Assembly: GCA_937146765.1 (NCBI GenBank)
Contig: CAKZRP010000075.1
Location: forward strand, 81,371-145,370
Direction of reading: 5' to 3'
DNA length: 64,000 bases
From: an uncultured Paracoccaceae bacterium
Lineage (GTDB): Bacteria; Pseudomonadota; Alphaproteobacteria; Rhodobacterales; Rhodobacteraceae
In this document: positions 7,825 to 16,417 of the stretch, one piece after another
How the letters are laid out: every line of letters starts with the position of its first letter
Numbering within the stretch: the first letter of the stretch is position 1
The notes under the pieces: model-generated
What the model was told of the DNA's origin: nothing
Database searches by the model: none
The model's input: the letters and a program-made list of their open reading frames with translations, nothing else
Program-made: the position numbers and the translations under genes

Positions 7825-8817
7825 ATGGCGCGTCCGGCCTTCTCCTCTTTGACGGATCCGGCGATGACTCTGGCCTATCAAAAACTCAAATCCTTCGATC
7901 TGCAGCAGGGCGTGATCTACATCGGCTTTCTGGCGATCTTCCTCTTCTTTGCGCTGACCTTGCATGACGACGGCTTTCTGACCAGCCGCAACCTGACCAA
8001 CATCGTGCTGCAAACGGCACCCGCGACCATCATGGCGATCGGCCTCGTTTTTGCCCTGTCGGCAGGTGAAATCGACCTCAGCTTCGGCTCGGTGGTGGCG
8101 GTCTCGGCCCTGTCGGCGGCAGTGGTGATGCAGCATTTCCCGATGCCGGTTGGCATTCTTGCCGGACTTGGCGCCGGGCTTGCCATCGGCGCCTTTAACG
8201 GCGCATTGGTGGCCTATGGGCGGCTGCCCTCCTTTTTGGTGACGCTTGCCACCATGGGGCTTTTTGCCGGCATTGCCCGCACGATGACCGACCTGCGCTC
8301 GATCCCGGTGCTGAACGAGAATTTCACCGGCCTGTTTGGCTCCGGCAAGCTCCTCTCCGTGCCCTCGCTGGTGATCTGGACCGCGATTGCGGTGGGCATC
8401 GGCCATATCGTCTACCGCAACACCCGCTTGGGCGCTCATGTTCTGGCGGTGGGCGACAATGCCCGCGCAGCCCAGGTCTCGGGCATCAAGGTGGCGCGCG
8501 TGCGGCTCTATGTACTCACCCTCTGCGGTGGCTGTGCCGGTCTGGCGGGGCTGCTTTACGCGGGGCGCCTGCAGGCGGCGAAATACACCCTCGGTGAGAG
8601 CGACCTGATGACGGTGATTGCTGCCGTGATCGTCGGCGGCACCGCGCTGAACGGTGGCAAGGGCTCGGTCATCGGCGCGCTGCTCGGCTCGCTCCTGATG
8701 GGGATGCTCAACAACGGGCTGATCCTGATGGGTCTCGACGTCTCCGATCAGATGATCGTCCGGGGCCTCATCATTCTTCTCGCGGTCGCAGTTTCCCTGC
8801 GCGACACCAGCCGCTGA
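7825..8817 (+). CDS. ABC sugar-type transporter permease (RbsC/FrcC-like)
   Basis: A 330-residue membrane permease of the BPD_transp_2 family. It shows the usual membrane segments and the family-typical ALSAGEIDLSFGSVVAVSAL and GNNG-like C-terminal pattern (GTALNGGKGSVIGALLGSLLMG, then LNNGLILMGL). The ATG at 7825 is used here; an in-frame ATG at 7864 is equally possible because neither has a strong ribosome-binding site. It follows the binding protein by 33 bases and should form a homodimer that works with the ATPase encoded two genes later. Confidence 0.9.
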   Translation: MARPAFSSLTDPAMTLAYQKLKSFDLQQGVIYIGFLAIFLFFALTLHDDGFLTSRNLTNIVLQTAPATIMAIGLVFALSAGEIDLSFGSVVAVSALSAAVVMQHFPMPVGILAGLGAGLAIGAFNGALVAYGRLPSFLVTLATMGLFAGIARTMTDLRSIPVLNENFTGLFGSGKLLSVPSLVIWTAIAVGIGHIVYRNTRLGAHVLAVGDNARAAQVSGIKVARVRLYVLTLCGGCAGLAGLLYAGRLQAAKYTLGESDLMTVIAAVIVGGTALNGGKGSVIGALLGSLLMGMLNNGLILMGLDVSDQMIVRGLIILLAVAVSLRDTSR

Positions 8818-8844
8818 ATTGGCGGACTTTCGGAAGGACACGAC

Positions 8845-10056
8845 ATGTTTCTTGATCTTCTCATCCGGCGCAATCCTGCCTTTGCCGAGGCCGCAATGGC
8901 GCTGCACCAGCAGGGTGCGATCCCGGCCAATGCCTATGTGCTCGACCTCGACGCGGTGGAGCGCAATGCCCGGCTGATCCAGACAGAGGCCGACCGTCTG
9001 GGCCTCACCGTCTTTGCCATGACCAAACAGGTGGGACGTCACTCGGGCTTCTGCGAGGCAGTGATGGCGGGCGGTATCACCCGCTCTGTCGCGGTGGACA
9101 TGGCCTGCGCGATGGCCTGCGATAGGGCCGGACTGAAGACCGGCCACCTGGGACACCTGGTTCAGGTGCCCGCGCGCGAGGCTTCTTATGCCGCCACCCA
9201 TCTGCGACCCGACTACTGGACGGTGTTTTCCGACGCAAAGGCAGGCGAGGCTGCCGCCGCCGCCCATGCCGCGGGGCGCAATCAGGCGCTGATGGCGCGG
9301 ATCCAGACGGAGGGCGATACGTTTTATCGCGGCCACGAGGGGGGCTTTGCCGCCGGGGAAATCACCGCCGTTGCCGACCGTCTCGACACGCTGGACGGAG
9401 GGCATTTCGCAGGCATCACCACCTTTCCGGCGCTGCTGTTTGACCCCGAGACACGTCGGGTGCGACCGACCCCGAACCTCGCCACGCTCAACCGCGCGGC
9501 CGAAGCGCTGGCAGCAGCGGGACGCCATGGCATCGCGGTGAACGCGCCTGGCACCACCTCCGCCACGGTTCTTTCCGCCCTTGCCGAGGCCGGCGCGACG
9601 CAGGTGGAGCCCGGCAACGGGCTGCATGGCACCACGCCCCTGCACGCGGTGGAGGATCTGCCGGAGGATCCGGCCGTGCTCTACCTTTCCGAGGTTTCGC
9701 ATCACCACGGCGGCAAGGCCTATTGCTTTGGCGGCGGCCTCTATATCGACCCGGTCTTCCCCAGGTATCAGGTGCAGGCCTTGGTCGGCGCGACCCCGAC
9801 CACCCAACGCCATGCCCTGCGCGACGTGGAGATCCCGGATTACTCTGCCATCGACTACTACGCGATGATCGAGGCCACAGGACCCGAGGCACCAAAGACG
9901 GGAGATACCGTGGTCTTCGGCTTTCGCGGTCAGGCGTTTGTCACCCGCGCCTTGGTGGTCGGCCTGCGGGGCGTCGCCTCGGGTGCGCCGCGTGTCACCT
10001 CGATCGAGAACGGCTTTGGAGATCCCGTTCACTGGGCCGGAGGGCTGGGCGCATGA
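8845..10056 (+). CDS. YhfX-like PLP-dependent enzyme (alanine racemase N-terminal fold)
   Basis: A 403-residue protein with an alanine-racemase-type TIM barrel. The likely PLP lysine is K61 in AMTKQVGRHSG, after the opening NAYVLDLDAVERNARL. Later family marks are VNAPGTTSATVLSAL, QVEPGNGLHGTTPLH, and SEVSHHHGGKAYCFGGG. The overall plan matches the YhfX family of the enterobacterial yhf cluster, which has no settled biochemical role; related PLP barrels racemise amino acids or cleave D-threonine-type substrates. It is embedded in an ABC importer operon between permease and ATPase genes and overlaps the latter by ATGA, which implies a shared job. It probably acts on the imported compound after, or instead of, the M20 enzyme. 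Confidence 0.8.
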   Translation: MFLDLLIRRNPAFAEAAMALHQQGAIPANAYVLDLDAVERNARLIQTEADRLGLTVFAMTKQVGRHSGFCEAVMAGGITRSVAVDMACAMACDRAGLKTGHLGHLVQVPAREASYAATHLRPDYWTVFSDAKAGEAAAAAHAAGRNQALMARIQTEGDTFYRGHEGGFAAGEITAVADRLDTLDGGHFAGITTFPALLFDPETRRVRPTPNLATLNRAAEALAAAGRHGIAVNAPGTTSATVLSALAEAGATQVEPGNGLHGTTPLHAVEDLPEDPAVLYLSEVSHHHGGKAYCFGGGLYIDPVFPRYQVQALVGATPTTQRHALRDVEIPDYSAIDYYAMIEATGPEAPKTGDTVVFGFRGQAFVTRALVVGLRGVASGAPRVTSIENGFGDPVHWAGGLGA

Positions 10057-10802
10057 CCGGTTCCACGCCTGTTCTGTCGCTTGCCAATATCCACAAGGCC
10101 TTTGACGGGGTCATTGCGATAGAGGATTTCTCCCTCGACCTTTATCCCGGCGAAATTGTTGCACTCGTGGGCGACAATGGCGCGGGCAAATCGACCCTGA
10201 TCAAGATGATCTCCGGCGTTTACAGCCCCACCTCGGGCACCGTGCGGCTCGAAGGGGATGAGGTCAGCTTTGCCGACGCCAGCTCCGCGCGCAGTCGCGG
10301 TATCGAGGTGGTCTATCAGGATCTCGCTTTGGCCGATCAACAACCGGTCTACATGAACATGTTCCTTGGGCGCGAGCTGACCAAGCCCCCCTTTGGCCTG
10401 TTGGACAAGGAGCGGATGCGCCAGGAAACCCAGGCGCTGGTGGATGAACTGGACGTGCGGATCCCCTCTGCCAGCTCGACCATCCGCGACCTCAGTGGAG
10501 GGCAGCGGCAAGGTATCGCCATTGCGCGCGCAACCCATTGGGCCAGCAAGCTGATCCTGCTCGACGAACCCACCGCGGCGCTAGGCGTGGCCGAGACCGC
10601 CCGGGTCGAGGAACTGGTGGCCCGCCTGCGCGCCCGAAACCTCGCGATCCTGATCATCAGCCACAGCCTCGATCAAGTGTTCCGCCTGTCGGATCGCATC
10701 TGCGTGCTGCGCCGGGGTCAACAGATCGGCATTCGCAAGACCGTCGAGACCAACAAGAACGAGATCGTTTCGATGATCACCGGGGTTCACGCGCCGGCAT
10801 AG
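10053..10802 (+). CDS. ABC sugar-type transporter ATP-binding protein, single domain (FrcA-like)
   Basis: A 249-residue ATPase with Walker A (GDNGAGKST, near residue 40), the ABC signature (LSGGQRQGIAIARA), Walker B (LILLDEPTAAL) and the switch His (IISHSLDQV). It has one nucleotide-binding domain rather than the fused double domain of RbsA. That is the arrangement of the fructose importer FrcBCA in rhizobia and Roseobacters. The start overlaps the stop of the YhfX-like gene (ATGA), so it is translationally coupled. It closes the operon. Confidence 0.93.
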   Translation: MTGSTPVLSLANIHKAFDGVIAIEDFSLDLYPGEIVALVGDNGAGKSTLIKMISGVYSPTSGTVRLEGDEVSFADASSARSRGIEVVYQDLALADQQPVYMNMFLGRELTKPPFGLLDKERMRQETQALVDELDVRIPSASSTIRDLSGGQRQGIAIARATHWASKLILLDEPTAALGVAETARVEELVARLRARNLAILIISHSLDQVFRLSDRICVLRRGQQIGIRKTVETNKNEIVSMITGVHAPA

Positions 10803-10824
10803 GCGGGAACCTGCGCCGGGCGCC

Positions 10825-12157
10825 TTACCAGCCGGGCGGTCGGCGCAAGCGCCACGACCCGGTTTCAAACTCCATCTGCGCCCCGTTCAGATCGAGGTGC
10901 ACAAGCTGTCCGCTTGTGTCCTCCATCAGGGAGAACGAAAATTCCGGCCCGAGTGCCCCAAGAAAAAAGGAGACAGGTCTGCGCGGTATCCTTGGGACAG
11001 AAGACTTTGGCAGATGCCCGGATTTTCACCGGTCCGCCCCGCCGTACCTTGGCGAGACTCTCCTGCATCAGACGCGGGAAACGTTGCATCATGGCAAGAG
11101 GGTGCTCCGGCCCCATCGGTCGGTCGCGGTCGCCGCAGGTGGCGCGCTTGCGTCCGTCCCGCGCGGCCTTTCCTCCAGAGGGGTCATCAAGGGTGCAAAC
11201 GATCCCGCGGTCCCGGCGGCGATCAGAAGCCGTGCATTCTTCGGGATGTCCAGCCAACCGCCGTTATCCCAGACCTCTATGCCCTGACGTCCAAAATAGA
11301 CGGCATGGCCCGAAGCCCGGTCGAGGAACTCTGTGTAATCCCAGTCCGGATCATAGGTAGAGCCGCCTCTCCGATGTTGATGCGCAACATGCACCCCCTC
11401 GGGTCGAGACGGATGTCGCGGATCAGGGTCCGGCTCCCGCCCTCGTTTTGCCCGAGGTTCTACCGGATCTGATCGGAGGAACGGCCTCGGAGCGCTACAA
11501 AAGACAAAACCGGCGTGATCTCTCCCCTTTAGGCGGAGAGTACCGGGACAAGGAGCCTCTGTGCCTCTGTCTCGGTGAGGAAACAGTCAGCGATCAGCGG
11601 GGCCCGCCTCCCAGCTTCAACACATGTCGGCAGGTCGAACCCCACTCCGCCCCCGGTCAGTCTCAAATCATAGGTCTGATGCTGCGAAAGGGACGGCTGT
11701 GCGGCCATGGTGCTGATGACCACCATGGCCATCAGGATTTCAGGCTCCACCGCAAACCGCAACTCGAGGTCCAGCCAAGGCATTGGCGCGATCCGATCTT
11801 GCGTTATGAGGCACATGTCTTCGGGAACGCCTGGAAGAAGGATCTCCTTGCAAAAAGCCAGCACCCGATCCCATTCCTCCAAGGTCGCCTGACCACCTTG
11901 GCACTGTCCTCCCATACCCGCCAGATCCGCGGCCGCCGGTGCCACCATCCGGGTGACAGTGACCTGCTGGGGTGCCGGCGCCGATGGCAGGAGCGTCAGT
12001 GTCGCTGTCGGCTGCGCGTCTTAGCTCCGGTAGTTATTGCGATCCAAAGAATGGCTTTGGAGAAACCGCGGGAAATACTCGGCCAACCATCGGCCACAAC
12101 GAGGTGAGGTGGAGCCAAAAGGGAAAAGACGACCAAGATCAGTAGAGCGGGCCGCAT
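10825..12157 (-). pseudogene. Decayed gene for a secreted protein (~440 codons), several frameshifts and two stops
   Basis: Read on the minus strand, a gene starts at 12157 with a good signal peptide (MRPALLILVVFSLLAPPH, cleaved near VVADG) but shifts frame near 12010. It continues as a protein-like stretch (QPTATLTLLPSAPAPQQVTV ... MVVISTMAAQPSLSQHQTYD) to a TAA at 11529. The same frame then resumes (GEITPVLSFVALRGRSSDQI), meets a TAG near 11460, and goes on (GGSRTLIRDIRLDP). After a shift it reads STYDPDWDYTEFLDRASGHA ... GWLDIPKNARLLIAAG. After more shifts, one in an A6 run near 10965, it ends with FSFSLMEDTSGQLVHLDLNG and a TAA at 10825. It begins 4 bases after the VWA gene, so it was cotranscribed with it. 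The function is not recognised. Confidence 0.72.
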
Positions 12158-12161
12158 CGGA

Positions 12162-14318
12162 TCAGTTTCCCGCGCCAGCGGCAGCATCCAGCAGCCCCTT
12201 CATCGCCGCAGCCGCCTCGGGCGCCTCCCGCTGCAGATCCTCAATCACCTTGGACAGGGCTTCGGCTGGGTTTGGCGACCGGCGCGGGGCAGTGTCGCGG
12301 ATCGAGCGGCGGATCAATTCCAGCGCGGCCAGGGTTGCCTCCGGCGCCGCCTGGAAATGGCAGAGTAGCCCGGCCTGAACCGCGATGCAGGGCCCGTTCA
12401 TCGGTACCCATTGGTGCGGGTTGAGCACGATGTCTTCCCCCTCCTGCCCATCATCCCCCGGCGCGAGGAAGGTCATTTGCACCCCACCCTCCTGTCCGGC
12501 GGAGGCGGCTCCCGCTGTCGCAGCCACCCGCGTGGGCTGATCCACGGACCATCCTTGCGGCACGATGGTCATGATCCCCACCGCCTCGTCATGAAAAACG
12601 CAGCTGCCGGTCTGCTCGCAGGTGAAGCCTGAGGTGACGGCGTCCCGGCCCGAGCCCTCGACGGCCTCGGGCTGCGACTGCCCGCTAGAGGCCTGGGCCT
12701 GCAACGCATCTGTGTCCCCCGTTCCAGCCACGGCACTGGCGGAGGTTGCCGGAGTTGGCGCATTCGCCGAAGCCTCTTCGTATTGTACGCCCACAGCCAC
12801 ATGGAGAGGCTGGCGCGCCGCGATGCTCTGCGGCCCGTCCACGTCGGAGAAGATGTAGACCAGCTCATAGCTTCCCGCGTCTTGCGGGGCGAGCAAAGGC
12901 TTGCGCGGGCCATATTCATTGTCAAAGGCCGCTTCCATGTAGAGGCTCTGGTCCCAGCTGTAGAGCTGCCCGTCTTTCCAGACCTCAAGCCGATCCGCAT
13001 GGGCAAAACCACCTGTCACCGTCACGGGGATTTCCGCCCCTGGCGCCACGGCGTCGGGGGCATTGAGGACAACCTCCGGCCGATCCATGATGTCCAGCGG
13101 GAAGAGGGCCAAGGTGTGGGACAGGTCCTCCTCGCCGTAACGGTGGAAGGCAACCATATACGTCCCGGGATCAGTGGGCAGGTTCAAGCGCCCCACATAG
13201 GCGCCCTCAAGTCCGCTCTGGCTGCTCCAGGTCACCGCACGGTCCGTCAGCGCGCGAGCGTCTGCCGGTAACAAAGTGAGCTGGAAGTCCGCACCGCCCA
13301 GTGCCAGCCCTGCGCGGGTGATACGGAAGGGGAAAATGCCGCTGGCTGCAGCCCGCATGGCGCCGAGGGGCGGCACCAGTTCAAGGCTCGGCAAGTTCCC
13401 CTGGAAAGGCACATAGATCGTGCGCGCCTCGCCCGCGACCAGAACCTCCCGTGCCTCGCCATGGCCCTCCTCCCCTGCGTCCGCAGTCAGGATCCAGGCG
13501 CCGGGCGCCAGTTCAACCGGCAGACTGTCCGCATAGGCAAAGTCCAGCACGCCAAGTTCGACCATCGCAGTGCCCGTTTCGTGCACACCGCGAAAGGACA
13601 CCCGGGCCGGGCGCCCGGCGATGTCATGGCGCAAGGTCAGATGCGCCTGGGCCTTGCCCGGCGCGACCTTCTCTGCCTCCGTCGAAGCGGTCGCAGTGGC
13701 ACCAGTCCGGATCAGCGCTTCCGAGAGTTCCTGGCCAGACTGCGTGGACAGCACCAGACCGCCGGTTGCTTCAGCCACACAAGCGATCTGCTGGACCTCT
13801 GTCGCGCTGAGCCCAAAGCCAACCACATGCGCCCGCAGCGCGACCCCGGCGGCGGACAGTTCCTTTGCCACCGCGCAGGGATCGCCACCGCAGGTTTCCA
13901 ACCCATCGGTCACCAGAACAATATCCGCCGCTTCAGCCGTCACAGGGATCTGGGCTGCGGCAAGGCGAAGCGACTCCGCGAGGGGCGTCTTGCCCTTGGG
14001 CGACAAGGCCCGAAGCCGAGCGCCCAGAGCTGCGGTGTCGTGCAGCGCCACGGGAGCCACAACCGCGATATCGGCACAGTCACCCTTGCGATTGTGCCCA
14101 TAGGCGATCACACCTAGAGGTACATCACCGGAACGGGCACCCAGAAAGTCGGTCAGGACATCCCGCGCCACTTCGATCCGGGACTGGCCCTCCGGGAGTT
14201 CGGTCCACATGGAGCCGGATGCATCGAGAATCAGGACAGACGCCCGATCAACCTCCTGCTCTGCCGACAAACTGGACGCCCAGAGACCAAAAACAACAGC
14301 AAACCCAATACCACGCAT
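12162..14318 (-). CDS. Secreted von Willebrand factor A domain protein
   Basis: A 718-residue protein. The ATG at 14318 is preferred to an upstream in-frame start because it opens a signal peptide (MRGIGFAVVFGLWASSLSAE). A VWA domain follows at once, with the MIDAS motif DASGSMW near residue 30, the conserved Thr/Asp further on (VTDGLETCGGDP), and a Ca/Mg-binding pattern typical of TerY/CoxE-type secreted VWA proteins. Beyond about residue 220 there are beta-rich repeats with no named domain, a low-complexity Ala/Thr/Pro/Gln-rich linker (about 510-570) and a C-terminal part with two Cys pairs. It lies next to the decayed secreted protein gene and diverges from a LuxR regulator. The role is probably envelope or surface binding; the partner is unknown. 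Confidence 0.82.
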   Translation of the reverse strand: MRGIGFAVVFGLWASSLSAEQEVDRASVLILDASGSMWTELPEGQSRIEVARDVLTDFLGARSGDVPLGVIAYGHNRKGDCADIAVVAPVALHDTAALGARLRALSPKGKTPLAESLRLAAAQIPVTAEAADIVLVTDGLETCGGDPCAVAKELSAAGVALRAHVVGFGLSATEVQQIACVAEATGGLVLSTQSGQELSEALIRTGATATASTEAEKVAPGKAQAHLTLRHDIAGRPARVSFRGVHETGTAMVELGVLDFAYADSLPVELAPGAWILTADAGEEGHGEAREVLVAGEARTIYVPFQGNLPSLELVPPLGAMRAAASGIFPFRITRAGLALGGADFQLTLLPADARALTDRAVTWSSQSGLEGAYVGRLNLPTDPGTYMVAFHRYGEEDLSHTLALFPLDIMDRPEVVLNAPDAVAPGAEIPVTVTGGFAHADRLEVWKDGQLYSWDQSLYMEAAFDNEYGPRKPLLAPQDAGSYELVYIFSDVDGPQSIAARQPLHVAVGVQYEEASANAPTPATSASAVAGTGDTDALQAQASSGQSQPEAVEGSGRDAVTSGFTCEQTGSCVFHDEAVGIMTIVPQGWSVDQPTRVAATAGAASAGQEGGVQMTFLAPGDDGQEGEDIVLNPHQWVPMNGPCIAVQAGLLCHFQAAPEATLAALELIRRSIRDTAPRRSPNPAEALSKVIEDLQREAPEAAAAMKGLLDAAAGAGN

Positions 14319-14345
14319 CACCAAGATCCAATCAGAAACACCTGA

Positions 14346-14362
14346 CTTGCCAGTGTGGCGAG
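14346..14362. promoter_or_regulatory. Inverted repeat in the VWA/LuxR divergent spacer, candidate LuxR operator
   Basis: CTTGCCA-GTG-TGGCGAG is a 17-base dyad with one mismatch in the 7-bp arms. It lies 28 bases upstream of the VWA ATG and 45 upstream of the LuxR ATG, in a 89-base spacer. Length and position fit a LuxR-family box, but the sequence is not a consensus lux box. Confidence 0.4.
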
Positions 14363-14407
14363 GATTGCCGTTAATTCTACTTATCAATTTTCATAGGTAT
14401 TTAAGCC

Positions 14408-15124
14408 ATGCAGACCTCGCTTGCGATCGGCGCGCTTGTGGAAGCTCTCGCCGCGCCTTCGCCCCCCGAAGACCTTTGGCACCACGCGACGACCTATCTG
14501 GAGCTCAAAGGCTTTGATCGGGTGTTTCACATCGATTGCAGCCAAGGCAGAAGCAGACCGACGGTACGAACCACCATGCCGCCCGGCTTTCTTGAGACCT
14601 ATCACTCAGAACAGTTCGCCCGCCATGACCCGTTCCTGACCTACTGCCTTCCATCAAAGCACAGCATCTCCACGGGCATCGCCTATGTCGACGATTACGA
14701 CTATCTGAGCCGCAAAGCGCGGGATCTGATCGAACACGCGGCCCAATCGGGCTTTCAGGCTGGGTTTTCCCTCACAACCTCCCGGTCCGGCGGCCAGGGA
14801 CTTGAAGGTTGGAATGTCGGCTCCTCCCTGCCCCGCAAAGAGGTTGAACAGATCCTGCTCCACTCCGGGACCGAGATCCGCCTTGTCCTGACTGCCTTGA
14901 AAGGGCGGCTCTCGGCACGGGAACACAGGCTGACCCGGCGCGAACATCAGGTCATGCAGCTGTTGATCGAAGGGCTTCGAACCAGGGAAATCGCCAATCG
15001 TCTGGATCTTCGCGAGGTCACGGTTGAATTCCACATCGCCAATATCCGCCGCAAACTGAAAGCGCCCACCCGGGAATCCGCCGTCGCCCGTTACTTGACG
15101 CACGCCGGGACAAACGCGCCGTAG
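14408..15124 (+). CDS. LuxR-family regulator with autoinducer-binding domain (LuxR solo)
   Basis: A 238-residue protein with an N-terminal autoinducer-binding domain and a C-terminal GerE-type HTH (LTRREHQVMQLLIEGL ... EIANRLDLREVTVEFHIANI). Aligned by eye to TraR/LuxR, the pocket keeps the Tyr61, Asp70 and Pro71 equivalents (FLETYHSEQFARHDP) and Gly113 (SGFQAGFSL). The Trp57 equivalent is Phe, and the Trp85 equivalent is lost. No luxI-type synthase gene is in the window. The protein is therefore a LuxR solo that may sense an exogenous or non-acyl-homoserine-lactone ligand. It diverges from the VWA gene, its most likely target. Confidence 0.85.
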   Translation: MQTSLAIGALVEALAAPSPPEDLWHHATTYLELKGFDRVFHIDCSQGRSRPTVRTTMPPGFLETYHSEQFARHDPFLTYCLPSKHSISTGIAYVDDYDYLSRKARDLIEHAAQSGFQAGFSLTTSRSGGQGLEGWNVGSSLPRKEVEQILLHSGTEIRLVLTALKGRLSAREHRLTRREHQVMQLLIEGLRTREIANRLDLREVTVEFHIANIRRKLKAPTRESAVARYLTHAGTNAP

Positions 15125-15209
15125 GCTCCCGAAGGGCCACGGTCGGCCGCTTCAGTCAAAGGCTTGCGTGCGTAAGGGTCTCTCACCGGGCCATTGTCTG
15201 GGCCTCAAT

Positions 15210-15226
15210 CGCGGGCTGACCCCGCG
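15210..15226. terminator. Hairpin between convergent luxR and glk
   Basis: CGCGGG-CTGAC-CCCGCG is a perfect 6-bp stem lying between the luxR stop (15124) and the glk stop (15251). No T-run follows; it could serve both directions. Confidence 0.4.
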
Positions 15227-15250
15227 CGTGCGCCCATCAATTCGTCTCGC

Positions 15251-16213
15251 CTATCGGGCGGCCAGGTAGTTCCGCGCACCGATCAGACCGAAATTCGGCT
15301 GGTGATAGAGATGCAGCGGCAATTCCTGCCGCCAGGCGGTGTGCCGTCCGCCCGCGTTGAAGGCATCGACAAAGGCCGCATCAAAAATCCACGGGTTCGC
15401 CGCCGCCACGCCGCCGGTGACAAAGACTCCGCCCTTGGCGGCAAAGACCAGTCCAAGATCGCCCGCAACCGAGGCGAGATATTGAGCAAAGAGCGCAACA
15501 GCACGCATGGCGGCGGTGTCCAGTTTCGCCTTGGCGGATTCAAAGATCTCCGCGCCGGTTTCCAAGGGGGCCGTCAGCTCCATGCTCTTGGCCACCGCGC
15601 GATAAAAGAACGGCAGGCCAGTGCCGGAGAGAATCGCTTCGGCCTCGACCACCAGACCGGGGCCCATGCCGACCTCGGGCCATTCCTCACGCAGGGCCTC
15701 AAAGATCGGAACTTCCTCGGGCGTGCGGGGGGCAAGCGCCACATGGCCGCCCTCGCCCGGCACCACACAAGGATCGCCATTGGCCCAGACCAGCGCGCCC
15801 ACACCGAGACCCGTACCGGGGCCGATGATCAGGCAGGGCTCCTTGGGAAATTTCGCCTCGCCTTGCAGGGTGGTCACATCGCCCGCACTCACCGTGGCGA
15901 GCGACCAGGCGGCGGCCTCAAAATCATTCAGCACCTTGGCGCGTTCGATCTTCAGCGCGGCGGCGATGCCCCGCTCGGAAAAGCTCTGATGGGCATTGGT
16001 CAGCTGCACGGAGCCATCACGCACCACGCCCGCCGCTGCAATCACCGCCCGACCGGGGGCCGAGCCGCGATGGGTGGCAAAATCCGCACAGGCCTGTTCG
16101 AGGTTCAGCTCGCCCTTGGTGTTGTAGCGCGCCTGCTCGAGGATCTCGCCCTCGGCATTGACGGCCGCGAGCCGCATGTTGGTACCGCCAACGTCAGCGA
16201 TGAGATTCCACAT
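15251..16213 (-). CDS. glk: Glucokinase
   Basis: A 320-residue Glk-type hexokinase that phosphorylates glucose with ATP in the cytosol. The ATG at 16213 is chosen because AGGGG precedes it and it directly opens the phosphate-1 motif DVGGTNMRLA; an upstream in-frame start would add a non-homologous extension. Other family marks are GRAVIAAAGVV, LNDFEAAAWSL, GPGTGLGVGALVW (adenosine/phosphate-2 loop) and VVPGEGGHVAL with the substrate-binding Glu and His. It lies alone between a LuxR gene and a DUF1868 gene, 204 bases from the latter, and shares the strand with the TRAP/beta-oxidation block without an obvious link to it. Confidence 0.92.
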   Translation of the reverse strand: MWNLIADVGGTNMRLAAVNAEGEILEQARYNTKGELNLEQACADFATHRGSAPGRAVIAAAGVVRDGSVQLTNAHQSFSERGIAAALKIERAKVLNDFEAAAWSLATVSAGDVTTLQGEAKFPKEPCLIIGPGTGLGVGALVWANGDPCVVPGEGGHVALAPRTPEEVPIFEALREEWPEVGMGPGLVVEAEAILSGTGLPFFYRAVAKSMELTAPLETGAEIFESAKAKLDTAAMRAVALFAQYLASVAGDLGLVFAAKGGVFVTGGVAAANPWIFDAAFVDAFNAGGRHTAWRQELPLHLYHQPNFGLIGARNYLAAR

Positions 16214-16417
16214 TTCTACCCCTCCAGCCTGTCCCCGCCACAGCGATCCGGCCCGATACTCAGCCTGTCCCTTGCCAGAGGTCAAACAGGCAAGCGCCGC
16301 AGAGGTCAAGCCCTGCGCGCGCTTTCACGCCCGGTTTGCGTCCAATCCTGCAAAGTTGGCGCCACTCTTGCGCCAAGCCCTGCCGAAGTGCAAGCGTTAG
16401 CGCAAACAGATGAGGAT

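Noticed and set aside
6787..10032. Open frame of more than 1000 codons on the minus strand opposite the ABC operon
   Set aside because: It is antisense to five well-supported genes, is rich in His/Arg/Gly/Gln without any domain, and arises from the GC3 bias of the true genes.
16370..16400. GCAAGCGTTAGCGCAAAC near the glk promoter as a LacI-type operator
   Set aside because: The two halves are not inverted repeats; the resemblance is a near direct repeat and too weak.
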